Source: an uncultured Caryophanales bacterium (GTDB taxonomy: Bacteria; Bacillota_I; Bacilli_A; RF39; UBA660). Taken from it: a stretch of DNA of 36,440 nt. Below, in pieces: positions 15,569 to 23,832 of the stretch. The first letter of the stretch is position 1. Every line of letters starts with the position of its first letter. The translations under genes were made by a program, and so were the position numbers. The notes beneath the pieces were generated by a model. The model did not search any database and was not told the origin of the DNA. It saw nothing but the letters and a program-made list of their open reading frames with translations. Location: assembly GCA_947306705.1 (NCBI GenBank), contig CAMZHD010000007.1, forward strand, positions 1 to 36,440. Reading direction: 5' to 3'.

Positions 15569-15597
15569 TTGTATGCAAAAAATCTCTATGCTAAAAT
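15569..15597 (+). promoter_or_regulatory. Promoter of the CofE-like gene
   Basis: TTGTAT (15569-15574), 17-base spacer ending TGC, then TAAAAT (15592-15597): an extended -10 with a partial -35. Confidence 0.6.
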
Positions 15598-15623
15598 TGT
15601 AGTGTAAGGAAGGAATGGTTAAG

Positions 15624-16811
15624 ATGAGAGATTTAGGAACCGTTGTAAGAGGAGTACGTACTCCAATCATTAAAGAAGGGGATGACTTAGCAACTATTGT
15701 TACAGAGTCTGTATTGAAAGCAAGTGAAAACAATCACTTTGAATTTCATGATAGAGATGTAGTTGCTATTACAGAAGCAGTTGTAGGTATTAGTGAAGGA
15801 AACTATGTAACAGTAGATCAAGTAGTTGAGGATATTAAACAAAAATTTAATCATCCAGAAGAATTAGGAATTGTATTTCCAATTCTAAGTAGAAATAGAT
15901 TTTCTATTATTTTAAAAGCAATCGCAAGAAGTACAAAAAAATTATATGTACAATTATCTTTTCCAAGTGACGAAGTAGGAAATGGTATTCTAGATGAAGA
16001 TAAATTAGATCGTAGTAATTTTACATTAGGTAGTGTGATTACAGAAGAGGAATATAGAGAAAACTTTGGAGATTGGTTACATCCATTTACAGGAATCAAT
16101 ATGTTAGATTTCTATAAAGAATTAATTGAAAATGAAGGATGTGAAGCAGTATTCATTTTATCAAATAAAGCAACGGATATATTAAAATATACAAAGAATG
16201 TATTAAGTTGTGATATTCATACTCGTTATCGTACAAAGAAACTTCTAGAACAAGCAGGAGCAAATGTATATGGATTATTTGAAATCATGAATGCATCTGT
16301 TAATGGTAGTGGATTTAATGAAAAATATGGAATGCTTGGTTCTAATAAATCAACAGAAGAAAGATTAAAATTATTCCCAAGAACAGGACAAACTTTAGTA
16401 GAAGAAATTCAAAGAAGATTAAAAGAGAAAACAGGAAAAACAATCGAAGTAATGGTTTATGGAGATGGAGCTTTTAAAGATCCTGTAGGACATATTTGGG
16501 AATTAGCAGATCCAGTCGTATCTCCAGCTTATACCAGTGGACTAGAAGGAACTCCAAATGAAATTAAGTTGAAATATGTTTCAGATAATAAATTTGCATC
16601 TTTAAGAGGAGACGAATTAAAAGAAGCTATTAAAGAAGAAATTCGTGCAAAAGACAAAAACTTAAAAGGACAAATGATTACACAAGGAACAACTCCAAGA
16701 AGATTAACAGATTTAATTGGATCATTATGTGATTTAACAAGTGGTAGTGGAGACAAAGGAACTCCTGTAGTATTTATCCAAGGATACTTTGATAATTTAG
16801 CGGATGAATAA
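15624..16811 (+). CDS. CofE-like protein (coenzyme F420-0:L-glutamate ligase family)
   Basis: The 395-residue protein matches the F420_ligase fold. An N-terminal RTPII..GDDLATIV segment is followed by the family core DRDVVAITEAVVGISEGN (about 43-60), where true CofE binds GTP and metal, and by a C-terminal region with YGDGAFKDPVGHIWE (about 277-291). CofE adds glutamate to coenzyme F420, but no other F420 genes are in view and low-GC Bacillota generally lack F420. The real substrate is therefore probably different. It is longer than archaeal CofE (about 250). A second in-frame ATG at 15615 touches the AAGGAAGG site, so ATG 15624 is preferred. It sits before, but is terminated from, the HerA-like ATPase gene. 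Confidence 0.8.
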   Translation: MRDLGTVVRGVRTPIIKEGDDLATIVTESVLKASENNHFEFHDRDVVAITEAVVGISEGNYVTVDQVVEDIKQKFNHPEELGIVFPILSRNRFSIILKAIARSTKKLYVQLSFPSDEVGNGILDEDKLDRSNFTLGSVITEEEYRENFGDWLHPFTGINMLDFYKELIENEGCEAVFILSNKATDILKYTKNVLSCDIHTRYRTKKLLEQAGANVYGLFEIMNASVNGSGFNEKYGMLGSNKSTEERLKLFPRTGQTLVEEIQRRLKEKTGKTIEVMVYGDGAFKDPVGHIWELADPVVSPAYTSGLEGTPNEIKLKYVSDNKFASLRGDELKEAIKEEIRAKDKNLKGQMITQGTTPRRLTDLIGSLCDLTSGSGDKGTPVVFIQGYFDNLADE

Positions 16812-16833
16812 AAGATACGTTTGTATCTTTTTT
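16810..16833 (+). terminator. Intrinsic terminator of the CofE-like gene
   Basis: AAAGATAC/GTATCTTT stem with loop GTTT, then T residues. Confidence 0.88.
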
Positions 16834-16839
16834 CTTTTA

Positions 16840-16848
16840 TGTTATAAT
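16840..16848 (+). promoter_or_regulatory. Extended -10 promoter of the HerA-like gene
   Basis: TGTTATAAT, 38 bases before the ATG at 16887. Confidence 0.65.
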
Positions 16849-16886
16849 AAAAACAAATAAAAAACTTTTTTAGAAAGGAAGATCTT

Positions 16887-18440
16887 ATGGTTAAAGATAA
16901 TAAAGTTTTAGTAGGAAAAAGTGGTGATAAAGAATTATCTATTTTATTAGATAAAGCAAATCGTCATGGTTTAATTACAGGAGCTAGTGGATCTGGAAAA
17001 ACCATTACTTTAAAGGTAATGTCAGAATCCTTCTCGGAAGCAGGTGTTCCTGTATTCTTCGCAGATGTAAAAGGAGATTTAGGAGGAACGGCTCTTCCAG
17101 GAGAAGCAAGCGAAGCATTAGATAAAAGATTAGAAAAATTAGGTATTAAGGATTTTGAATACAAGAGTTTCCCAGTAAGATTTTGGGATATTTTTGGAGA
17201 ATATGGACATCCAGTTCGTACGTCTTTAGATTCTGTAGGACCAGAAATTTTATCGATGATGTTAGGTCTATCAGAAGCACAAGAAGGAGTTCTTGCGATT
17301 GTATTTAAAATTGCAGAAGATAATAATTGGCCACTAGATGATACAAAAGATTTACGCTTATTACTACAATATGTAGGAGATAATAAAAATGATTTTATTA
17401 CGAAATATGGAAATATTACTTCTCAAACAGTAGGAGTCATTCAAAGATGTTTATTAACACTTGAAAATCAAGGAGCTGATAAATTCTTTGGACAACCAGA
17501 ATTAGATATCAATGACTTTTTAGCAGTAGATCCCGCAACAGGTAAAGGAGTAATCAATGTACTACATGCTGTTCGATTATTCCAATCTCCTGATTTATAT
17601 GCATCATTCCTTCTATGGTTATTAACAAACTTATTTAATAAGATGCCAGAAGTAGGAGATCTTGATAAACCAAGAATGGTATTCTTCTTTGATGAAGCAC
17701 ATTTATTATTTAATGGAATGCCACAATATCGTTTAAAACAAATTACACAAGTTGTTAAATTAATTCGTTCTCGTGGAATTGGATTATACTTTGTATCTCA
17801 AAGTCCAACAGATATTCCAAATGAAGTCATTGCACAATTAGGAAATAGAGTACAACATACTCTAAGAGCTTATACGCCTAGTGAACAAAGAACTGTAAAA
17901 GTAGCTGCAGAAGCATTTAGAGAAAATCCTAAATTTGATACAGCAGAAGCAATTATGGCTTTAGGTACTGGAGAAGCATTAGTATCATTCCAAAATGAAA
18001 ATGGAGAACCTGAAATCGTTGAAAAAGCAACGATCCTACCTCCTCAAAGTAAAATGGGAGTCATTGATGACATCACAAGAAATAAAGTCATTAACATGTC
18101 TCCATTAGTAGGAAAATATGAAGAAGTAGTAGAAAGAGATTCTGCTTTTGAAGAATTAGACAAAATGATCAAAGAAAAATATGAGGAAGAAGAAGCTGCT
18201 CGTCAAGCAGAACTAGAAGCAAAACAAGCAGAGAAAGAAGCAAAAGAAGCAGAGAAAGCTGCAAAACAAGCAGAGAAAGAACAAAAAGAAGCAGAAAGAC
18301 TTGCAGAAAAGAAAAAGAGAGAAGCAGAAAAAGCAAAAAAGAATTCTATTGAATATAAACTAGGAAAGAAAGTTGCCAATAAGACGGCTGATAAGTTAAT
18401 TAATAAAGGATTAAATGCAATCTTTAAGAAAATATTCTAA
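16887..18440 (+). CDS. HerA-like P-loop ATPase (DUF853 family)
   Basis: A 517-residue member of the HerA/FtsK branch of hexameric ATPases, of the DUF853 type. Visible: Walker A GASGSGKT at 32-39, the FADVKGDLGG strand (about 58-67) typical of DUF853, Walker B FFFDEAHLL around 266-273 with Glu270, and the sensor/arginine-finger region SRGIGLYFVSQSP followed by LGNRVQHTLRAYTP. The ATPase part ends near residue 400. The tail (about 420-500) is a long Ala/Glu/Lys coiled coil built of AEKEAKEAEKAAK-like heptads, ending in a basic helix. Family members are often called helicase-like, but DNA translocation is not shown for most. It lacks the three-domain layout of the type VII ATPase EssC. It is a single-gene unit. 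Confidence 0.9.
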   Translation: MVKDNKVLVGKSGDKELSILLDKANRHGLITGASGSGKTITLKVMSESFSEAGVPVFFADVKGDLGGTALPGEASEALDKRLEKLGIKDFEYKSFPVRFWDIFGEYGHPVRTSLDSVGPEILSMMLGLSEAQEGVLAIVFKIAEDNNWPLDDTKDLRLLLQYVGDNKNDFITKYGNITSQTVGVIQRCLLTLENQGADKFFGQPELDINDFLAVDPATGKGVINVLHAVRLFQSPDLYASFLLWLLTNLFNKMPEVGDLDKPRMVFFFDEAHLLFNGMPQYRLKQITQVVKLIRSRGIGLYFVSQSPTDIPNEVIAQLGNRVQHTLRAYTPSEQRTVKVAAEAFRENPKFDTAEAIMALGTGEALVSFQNENGEPEIVEKATILPPQSKMGVIDDITRNKVINMSPLVGKYEEVVERDSAFEELDKMIKEKYEEEEAARQAELEAKQAEKEAKEAEKAAKQAEKEQKEAERLAEKKKREAEKAKKNSIEYKLGKKVANKTADKLINKGLNAIFKKIF

Positions 18441-18445
18441 TATCT

Positions 18446-18479
18446 AAAAGTGTAAACCAAATGGGATTTACACTTTTTT
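18446..18479 (+). terminator. Intrinsic terminator of the HerA-like gene
   Basis: Perfect 11-bp stem AAAAGTGTAAA/TTTACACTTTT with a 10-base loop. Confidence 0.85.
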
Positions 18480-18496
18480 GTTCATTCTTGCTGCGA

Positions 18497-18502
18497 TATA
18501 AT
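18497..18502 (+). promoter_or_regulatory. Candidate -10 box of the HAD hydrolase gene
   Basis: TATAAT 16 bases before the ATG at 18519, no TGn extension. Confidence 0.42.
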
Positions 18503-18518
18503 AAAAATAGGTGATACT

Positions 18519-19208
18519 ATGAAAATCTTAGCAAGTGATTTTGATAATACAATTTATTACCTAGATAATCCAGAACAAAATAAAAAGAATGTAGAAGCCA
18601 TTCAAAAATTTGTTTCCTATGGAAATATCTTTTGTATTATTACAGGAAGAAATTATACAGACTTAAAACTATTATTAGAAGAGAACCATATTCCATATTC
18701 ATATTTAGTATGTGAAGATGGCGCAAAGATTTTTAATAATATGGATTACTGTATTGAGACTGTTCTTCTAGAAAGAGAAGAAATAGAAAAAGTAATTCCA
18801 ATATTGGAAGAAAATCAATGTGATTATTATTTAGATGATGGGTATAATGAAACAAAGAATTATGATGATTGTGTAAAAATAGTAATCAATTGTAAAGAAG
18901 AATCTGAAAAAGATAGAATGGTAAAAATCATTAAAGAAAAATGTGATATTCATATTTATGCTAGTAGATTTCATGTCAATATTATTCATAAATCAGTCAA
19001 TAAAGAGAATGCTTTGAAGAAACTATTTAATCTAGAAAAGCTAAATTATAATTTACTATATGTCATTGGAGATAATGATAATGATTATGAGATGTTAAAA
19101 TCCTTCAATGGGGGAGTAATTAAAAAACATAATAAGATATTAGATGAATTAAATAAAAAAGAATATGAAACATTAAGTGATTATATAGAAGAATTAATGA
19201 ATCATTAA
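18519..19208 (+). CDS. HAD-superfamily (Cof-type) phosphatase
   Basis: A 229-residue HAD hydrolase of the IIB (Cof-like) subgroup. Motif I is ASDFDNT with nucleophile Asp7 and acid Asp9. Motif II is ITGR near residue 41. The type-IIB cap lies between about 80 and 165. Motif III is Lys in NKENALKKL (about 168-177), and motif IV is GDNDNDYEML (about 184-193), which binds Mg2+. Such enzymes dephosphorylate sugar phosphates or cofactors such as FMN and PLP; the specific substrate cannot be told from sequence. Start set by AGGTGAT. The gene's last codons form the left arm of its own terminator. Confidence 0.9.
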   Translation: MKILASDFDNTIYYLDNPEQNKKNVEAIQKFVSYGNIFCIITGRNYTDLKLLLEENHIPYSYLVCEDGAKIFNNMDYCIETVLLEREEIEKVIPILEENQCDYYLDDGYNETKNYDDCVKIVINCKEESEKDRMVKIIKEKCDIHIYASRFHVNIIHKSVNKENALKKLFNLEKLNYNLLYVIGDNDNDYEMLKSFNGGVIKKHNKILDELNKKEYETLSDYIEELMNH

Positions 19209-19218
19209 TTCTTTTTTT
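19190..19218 (+). terminator. Intrinsic terminator overlapping the end of the HAD gene
   Basis: 9-bp stem AGAATTAAT/ATTAATTCT (19190-19198 and 19204-19212), loop GAATC, then T-run. The stop codon TAA at 19206-19208 is inside the stem. Confidence 0.82.
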
Positions 19219-19222
19219 ATGC

Positions 19223-19248
19223 AAAAAAAAGAATGCCTAAGCATTCTA
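19223..19248 (-). terminator. Intrinsic terminator of the GtrII-like gene
   Basis: AGAATGC/GCATTCT stem (19230-19236 and 19241-19247), loop CTAA, followed on the minus strand by eight T. It contains part of the TAG stop. Confidence 0.87.
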
Positions 19249-20745
19249 AAAAGCAAGTTCTGGACTATTTTTAACGACGATAGCTCCCTTAATAATTCGA
19301 ACTTCTCCTAGTTCCATTTCTTGAAATTCTTCTGTTTCTCCAACTGCTTGGTATAGGTCATATTCAGCCATAATCATTCTTTCACCAAAGTAACGATCCA
19401 CAAAGATACAAGTCTCTAATTCTCCAAAGAAGTTATCATACGTTTCATAGTCTAATGCAAGATAACCATTACTTGTCTTCGCAAGATCTGCTTGGTAACG
19501 AATAATGTCACTAAATACCCAAGGCATATCTTCTTGATAACCATCTAGGTTTTTAGCTTTCTGAAGATACGTACTCATTTGAGAATAATAATTCAAATAA
19601 GTTTGTTCTCTTGACATAAAAGTACCATTATTCGATAACAAGAAGCTATAGGTTAAAATTCCAAGAAGGACAAAAGAGAAAGTCTTCCAATTTAAATTAG
19701 GAATGTATCGATCAAATACTACAAGACAAAATACATAGAACATAATAAATCCAATACCAGTCACTAGATTAATCGTTGTATCACAGGCAATTAAATCCAT
19801 AATATTACAAGCAAGTGGGAATAAAAGAATCGTTCCTATTCCAAGAAGAATAGAAGAGATTTTTAGATTTCTTCCTTTGATAAATAATACAGTAAATAAG
19901 GTAATAGTAATAAGAAGATTCATAATATGACGATAATAATAATGATTATAAATAACAGAATCTAAGAAGAAATAAGAATAGAAATCTTGATAAGCATGGA
20001 AGATACTTCTTGGAAGAGAAAGAATGGTATCTATTCCAAAAGAGCTAGCCCCTTTATAATCGGCTAAACTTCTACCAAAAATTGCCATACCAATCTTTAA
20101 TAAAATCAGATAAGATAATAATCCTAAAAATACAATAACTAAGTTCTTTATAAAGTCTTTCAAAGAATCTTTCTTTTCTAAAATATCCATTAAATATAAA
20201 ACAAATACACCAGTTAAAGTAACACTAATATAAGCTTGATATAAAGATAGAGAACCAATCATAAAGAAAATAGCCCAGATTGGTTTTTTCTTTTGAATAA
20301 AATAGATTGCTAAGATAGAAAAGAATAATGCAATTGAATAACTGTCCATACAATAAATAAACAATGCAGATTCTGATAATACTGGGAATAAGATAAATAG
20401 AATGGATAGTAAAATGATTGGAATCGGTTTCTTAATCGAAAAGATTCTAGTAACGAGTAATACACTCAAAGAAATAATAATAAAAGATGTAAAGAGAATC
20501 ACTGGTGGATTCACCAAACCACCTCTTAATCGATCAATTACTAATAATAATGGTCTACCTAAATCTACTTCCCAACCATTGGATTTATAAATAGGTCCAT
20601 AGGCAAGTCCATCTGGAGACAAAACATGATGCGTTAAAAGATAGAAGAAATTGATAAGACCTACTAAAAATACAGTACCAAAAATATAGAGATCTTCCTT
20701 TCTCATTTTCTTTTTGAATAATTGAAATACTTTTTCTACATTCAT
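19246..20745 (-). CDS. GtrII-type membrane glycosyltransferase (GT-C fold)
   Basis: A 499-residue polytopic membrane protein with about ten to twelve hydrophobic segments and a soluble C-terminal region from about residue 395. It matches the glucosyl transferase GtrII family: after TM1, an extracytoplasmic loop with DLGRPL (where the acidic residue is expected to be catalytic in GT-C enzymes), then CMDSYSIALFFSILAIY in the fourth or fifth helix and SLYQAYISV. Such enzymes transfer a sugar from a polyprenyl phosphate carrier to cell-surface polymers. The polymer here is unknown; no other surface polysaccharide genes are in view. It is a single-gene unit. GAGGTG lies 8-9 bases before the ATG. 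It is divergent from typA. Confidence 0.85.
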   Translation of the reverse strand: MNVEKVFQLFKKKMRKEDLYIFGTVFLVGLINFFYLLTHHVLSPDGLAYGPIYKSNGWEVDLGRPLLLVIDRLRGGLVNPPVILFTSFIIISLSVLLVTRIFSIKKPIPIILLSILFILFPVLSESALFIYCMDSYSIALFFSILAIYFIQKKKPIWAIFFMIGSLSLYQAYISVTLTGVFVLYLMDILEKKDSLKDFIKNLVIVFLGLLSYLILLKIGMAIFGRSLADYKGASSFGIDTILSLPRSIFHAYQDFYSYFFLDSVIYNHYYYRHIMNLLITITLFTVLFIKGRNLKISSILLGIGTILLFPLACNIMDLIACDTTINLVTGIGFIMFYVFCLVVFDRYIPNLNWKTFSFVLLGILTYSFLLSNNGTFMSREQTYLNYYSQMSTYLQKAKNLDGYQEDMPWVFSDIIRYQADLAKTSNGYLALDYETYDNFFGELETCIFVDRYFGERMIMAEYDLYQAVGETEEFQEMELGEVRIIKGAIVVKNSPELAF

Positions 20746-20765
20746 CCTGGAAACACCTCAAGAAT

Positions 20766-20771
20766 ATTATA
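20766..20771 (-). promoter_or_regulatory. Candidate -10 box of the GtrII-like gene
   Basis: Minus strand TATAAT, 20 bases before the start. No TGn extension. Confidence 0.42.
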
Positions 20772-20812
20772 GAAAAAAAGTTACGATTTTTCTAGTATTT
20801 CAAACAAAAATA

Positions 20813-20821
20813 TGATACAAT
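20813..20821 (+). promoter_or_regulatory. Extended -10 promoter of typA
   Basis: TGATACAAT (TGn plus 5/6 TATAAT), 30 bases before the typA start. Confidence 0.58.
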
Positions 20822-20851
20822 GAGTAACGGCGTATAAAGAGGTGTATGGTT

Positions 20852-22672
20852 ATGGAAAAAAGAAATGTCGCAATTATTGCGCATGTTGATCATGGAAAAA
20901 CAACGTTAGTAGATGGTATTTTAAAACATTCAGGAATGTTCCGTGATAATGAAGACGTTAGTAATTTATCAATGGATTCGAATGCGTTAGAACATGAACG
21001 TGGAATTACCATTCTCGCAAAAACAACTGCCTTAGATTATAAAGGAGTAAGAATTAATATTTTAGATACTCCAGGACATGCTGATTTTGGTGGAGAAGTA
21101 GAGCGTATTATGAACATGGTAGATGGAGTTATTCTAGTAGTAGATGCTTATGAAGGAGCAATGCCACAAACAAGATTCGTTCTTAAAAAAGCCTTTGAAG
21201 CTGGAGTAAAACCAATTGTCGTTATTAATAAAGTGGATAAACCAAGTGCTAGATGTAAACAAGTAGTAGACGAAGTATTAGATTTATTTATTGAATTAGG
21301 AGCCGATGATGAGCAATTAGATTTCAAAGTATTATATGCATCTGCTGTTAATAATACATGTTCTTATAGTGATGATCTATCTACCCAAACAGAAGGATTT
21401 AGTGAAATCTTAGATACCATTCTAGAAGAAATACCTGCACCATCTGGGGATAAAGAGAAACCACTTCAATTCCAACCAGCTTTATTAGACTACAATGACT
21501 TTGTAGGAAGAATTGGAATTGGTAGAGTTCATAATGGAACTATTAAAACAGGAGAAATTGTTACTTGCTGTCGTTTAGATGGATCTAAAAAACAATTTAG
21601 AATTCAAAAACTATTTGGATATTATGGATACAATCGTGTAGAAATAGAAAGTGCAGAAGCAGGAGATATTGTCGCAATCGCAGGACTATCTGATATTTCA
21701 GTAGGGGAAACGATTTGTAACAATGATCAAATTCTTCCATTACCTTTATTACATATCGACGAACCAACTCTTCAAATGACATTTGGAACTAATTCATCCC
21801 CAATGGTAGGAAGAGATGGAAAAATTGTAACAGCTAGAAAGATAGAAGAAAGACTATACAAAGAGACGCAAAGAGATGTATCTCTAAGAGTAGAACCTGC
21901 AACCAATGAATCATTCCTAGTCAGTGGACGTGGAGAATTACACTTAGGTATTTTAATTGAAAATATGAGAAGAGAAGGTTTCGAACTAGAAGTATCAAAA
22001 CCAACCGTTATTATTAAAGAAATCGATGGACAAAAATGTGAACCATATGAAGAATTACAAATTGAAACACCAGAAGACACAGTAGGTTCTGTCATAGAAC
22101 AATTAGGAATGCGTGGAGGACAATTAGTATCCATGACAAACTTTGAAAATCAGGTTCGATTACTTTATGTTATCCCATCCCGTGGATTAATTGGATTTTC
22201 AACGGACTTCATGACTTTAACAAAAGGGTATGGGATCATGAACCATTCTTTCAAAGAATATATGCCATATGAAACAGTAGATATTGGAGAAAGAAAACTA
22301 GGAGTTCTAGTATCAATGGAAAATGGAGATGCAACAGCATATTCCATTGGAAACTTAGAAGATCGTGGTATTATGTTCATTGAACCTGGAGAAGAAGTAT
22401 ATGAAGGTATGATTGTAGGAGAATGTAATAGAGATAATGACCTTGCTGTTAACGTAGTAAAAGGAAAACAATTAACCAATACTCGTGCGGCAGGATCTGA
22501 TCATACAGTAGTCTTAAAAAGACCTAGACCTATTTCATTAGAGTATGCTCTAGACTATATTAATTCCGATGAATTAGTAGAAGTAACACCAAATCATATT
22601 CGTCTTCGTAAACGTATTTTAAATACAGAAGAACGTAAGAAATTTGATGCAAGAAATAAACAAAATGCATAA
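20852..22672 (+). CDS. typA: Ribosome-associated GTPase TypA/BipA
   Basis: A translational GTPase related to EF-G that acts in 50S subunit assembly and stress or cold adaptation. In order: the G domain with HVDHGKTT at 11-18, RGIT (switch I), [12 protein letters not shown] (G3), NKVDK (G4), ASA (G5); domain II; the EF-G-like domain III ([20 protein letters not shown]); domain V; and the BipA-specific C-terminal domain ending [17 protein letters not shown]. The 606 residues are the usual length. ATG 20846 is only 1 base from the AAGAGGTG site, so ATG 20852, with about 7-base spacing, is the better start. It is a single-gene unit with its own terminator. Confidence 0.97.
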   Translation: MEKRNVAIIAHVDHGKTTLVDGILKHSGMFRDNEDVSNLSMDSNALEHERGITILAKTTALDYKGVRINILDTPGHADFGGEVERIMNMVDGVILVVDAYEGAMPQTRFVLKKAFEAGVKPIVVINKVDKPSARCKQVVDEVLDLFIELGADDEQLDFKVLYASAVNNTCSYSDDLSTQTEGFSEILDTILEEIPAPSGDKEKPLQFQPALLDYNDFVGRIGIGRVHNGTIKTGEIVTCCRLDGSKKQFRIQKLFGYYGYNRVEIESAEAGDIVAIAGLSDISVGETICNNDQILPLPLLHIDEPTLQMTFGTNSSPMVGRDGKIVTARKIEERLYKETQRDVSLRVEPATNESFLVSGRGELHLGILIENMRREGFELEVSKPTVIIKEIDGQKCEPYEELQIETPEDTVGSVIEQLGMRGGQLVSMTNFENQVRLLYVIPSRGLIGFSTDFMTLTKGYGIMNHSFKEYMPYETVDIGERKLGVLVSMENGDATAYSIGNLEDRGIMFIEPGEEVYEGMIVGECNRDNDLAVNVVKGKQLTNTRAAGSDHTVVLKRPRPISLEYALDYINSDELVEVTPNHIRLRKRILNTEERKKFDARNKQNA

Positions 22673-22676
22673 ATAA

Positions 22677-22708
22677 AATAGCAAATCTTAGGATTCGCTA
22701 TTTTTTTT
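22677..22708 (+). terminator. Intrinsic terminator of typA
   Basis: AATAGC-A-AATC / GATT-C-GCTATT stem with one mismatch and loop TTAG, then a long T-run. Confidence 0.83.
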
Positions 22709-22728
22709 ATAAAAAAATACAAAATTTC

Positions 22729-22757
22729 TTGGCTATTGAAAAGGATTTTGCTATAAT
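22729..22757 (+). promoter_or_regulatory. Promoter of the 22783 gene
   Basis: TTGGCT (22729-22734), 17-base spacer ending TGC, then TATAAT (22752-22757): extended -10 with a fair -35. Confidence 0.68.
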
Positions 22758-22782
22758 GTTAATAGGATAGAGGTGATTGTAA

Positions 22783-23487
22783 ATGAACCAAAACAATTTA
22801 CAAGGTATTAGACAAGTATCTCCTGAAGAAGTTGCGCAAGCAGAAGGAGTACCTCTAACACAACAAGATTTACAAAAAACACAAGTATTAAATTTAAAAG
22901 AGGTTGAAGAAGCCGCTCGATTTGAAAAATTAACAAGTAAGAAACCAGCAATTATTGTTGCCATTATAGGAGCATTATTACTAACATTTGGAACAACTTT
23001 TCAAATTACTCAATCTATGAGTAGAGCAGAAAAAAAAGTAGAAAAAAGAAAAGAAACTCCTGTAGAAGTAGTTCCTAAAAATACAGCATTAGTATGTGAA
23101 TTAATTTCAAATCATCCAGAGAATGGAACGAGTGAAATTTATTCTGTAACATTTGAATTTGATGATCAAGGATTAACGAGAGAAACAAAAGTATCTACCG
23201 TTTCTGCAACATCTGGTAGTGAGTTGGGATCTGCAACAGTAAAAGGATTAGAAGAAGGATACAAAAAATTCTTAAATCCAGTACCTGGTTATACAATCGC
23301 AGTAGTACCAAATAATACATATACACAGATTGTTACAACAGTAGATGCTGATTTAACAAAGATTGATTTTATGACATTCCCAGAATTCCAAAGAACATAT
23401 TATGTAACGAATGTAGATTATCCACTAAATACTTCAAAAGAAGTTATTTCTACAGAACTACAAACGGCTGGGTTCACATGTAATTAA
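22783..23487 (+). CDS. Anchored extracytoplasmic protein, possibly DUF1307/YehR-like
   Basis: A 234-residue protein with a cytoplasmic N-terminal part (1-53, with several Gln- and Glu-rich short helices), one transmembrane helix (about 55-74) and an extracytoplasmic domain (about 95-234). That domain repeats beta strands with Thr-rich edges (SVTFEFDDQGLTRETKVST, then a helix VKGLEEGYKKFL, then YTIAVVPNN and TTVDADLTKIDF). This strand-helix-strand pattern recalls DUF1307 (YehR-like lipoproteins), but the match is by feel only and the lipobox is absent. Function unknown. AGAGGTGAT lies 5 bases before the ATG. It is convergent with rpmB and shares its terminator. Confidence 0.8.
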   Translation: MNQNNLQGIRQVSPEEVAQAEGVPLTQQDLQKTQVLNLKEVEEAARFEKLTSKKPAIIVAIIGALLLTFGTTFQITQSMSRAEKKVEKRKETPVEVVPKNTALVCELISNHPENGTSEIYSVTFEFDDQGLTRETKVSTVSATSGSELGSATVKGLEEGYKKFLNPVPGYTIAVVPNNTYTQIVTTVDADLTKIDFMTFPEFQRTYYVTNVDYPLNTSKEVISTELQTAGFTCN

Positions 23488-23490
23488 AAA

Positions 23491-23518
23491 AATAAAAGCT
23501 GCAATTAAGCAGCTTTTT
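23491..23518. terminator. Bidirectional intrinsic terminator between the 22783 gene and rpmB
   Basis: Perfect 9-bp stem AAAAGCTGC/GCAGCTTTT (23494-23502 and 23509-23517) with a 6-base loop. A T-run lies on each strand. The last rpmB codons are in the right arm. Confidence 0.88.
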
Positions 23519-23684
23519 CATTTTTCTTTAAAGTTCTAATTTCTTTAGCAGAAAGTCTAACTTTAGTTCCATCTTCAAGTCTATAAACTTGTAAATTAAC
23601 GTTTTGTTTTGTTTTTGTAGCATTTAAAGCGTGAGATCTTATATTTTTAACATTACCTTTTCTTCCTGAAATATTAACAGCCAT
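23505..23684 (-). CDS. rpmB: 50S ribosomal protein L28
   Basis: A short basic protein (59 residues) with the L28 signature: ISGRKG near the N-terminus, NIRSHALNATKTKQNVNLQ in the middle and RLSAKEIRTLKK at the end. L28 binds 23S rRNA near the exit side of the large subunit. A longer open frame reaches 23750, but GGAGGG lies 6-8 bases before the ATG at 23684, and MAV...GRK is the normal L28 beginning. Only one short N-terminal strand precedes the GRK motif and the zinc-type cysteines of some L28 proteins are absent, so this is a zinc-free form. It is monocistronic, with a -35/-10 upstream, and divergent from dnaE. Confidence 0.95.
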   Translation of the reverse strand: MAVNISGRKGNVKNIRSHALNATKTKQNVNLQVYRLEDGTKVRLSAKEIRTLKKNEKAA

Positions 23685-23721
23685 GTTATCCCTCCTTTGG
23701 TTTTGTTTCACTTGCTTTATA

Positions 23722-23750
23722 ACTTTAACATAAAATGAAGAGAAAGTCAA
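23722..23750 (-). promoter_or_regulatory. Promoter of rpmB
   Basis: Minus strand TTGACT (at 23745-23750), 17-base spacer ending TGT, then TAAAGT (23722-23727). A good -35 with an extended but weak -10. Confidence 0.65.
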
Positions 23751-23806
23751 TGAAAAATAAGGAAAAAGGATTGTCCAAAAAAGAGTAAGATAAAAACAAA
23801 ATTCTA

Positions 23807-23815
23807 TGATAAAAT
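23807..23815 (+). promoter_or_regulatory. Extended -10 promoter of the dnaE operon
   Basis: TGATAAAAT (TGn plus 5/6 TATAAT), 17 bases before the dnaE start. Confidence 0.55.
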
Positions 23816-23832
23816 AAAGAAAAGGAGGTATT

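Noticed and set aside
16887-18440. DUF853 ATPase as the type VII secretion ATPase EssC for the WXG-like protein
   Set aside because: Only one P-loop module and a coiled-coil tail; EssC has FHA and several FtsK-like domains. No other type VII gene is near.
21772-22479. Minus-strand open frames inside typA
   Set aside because: They lie wholly inside a highly conserved gene and lack start signals.
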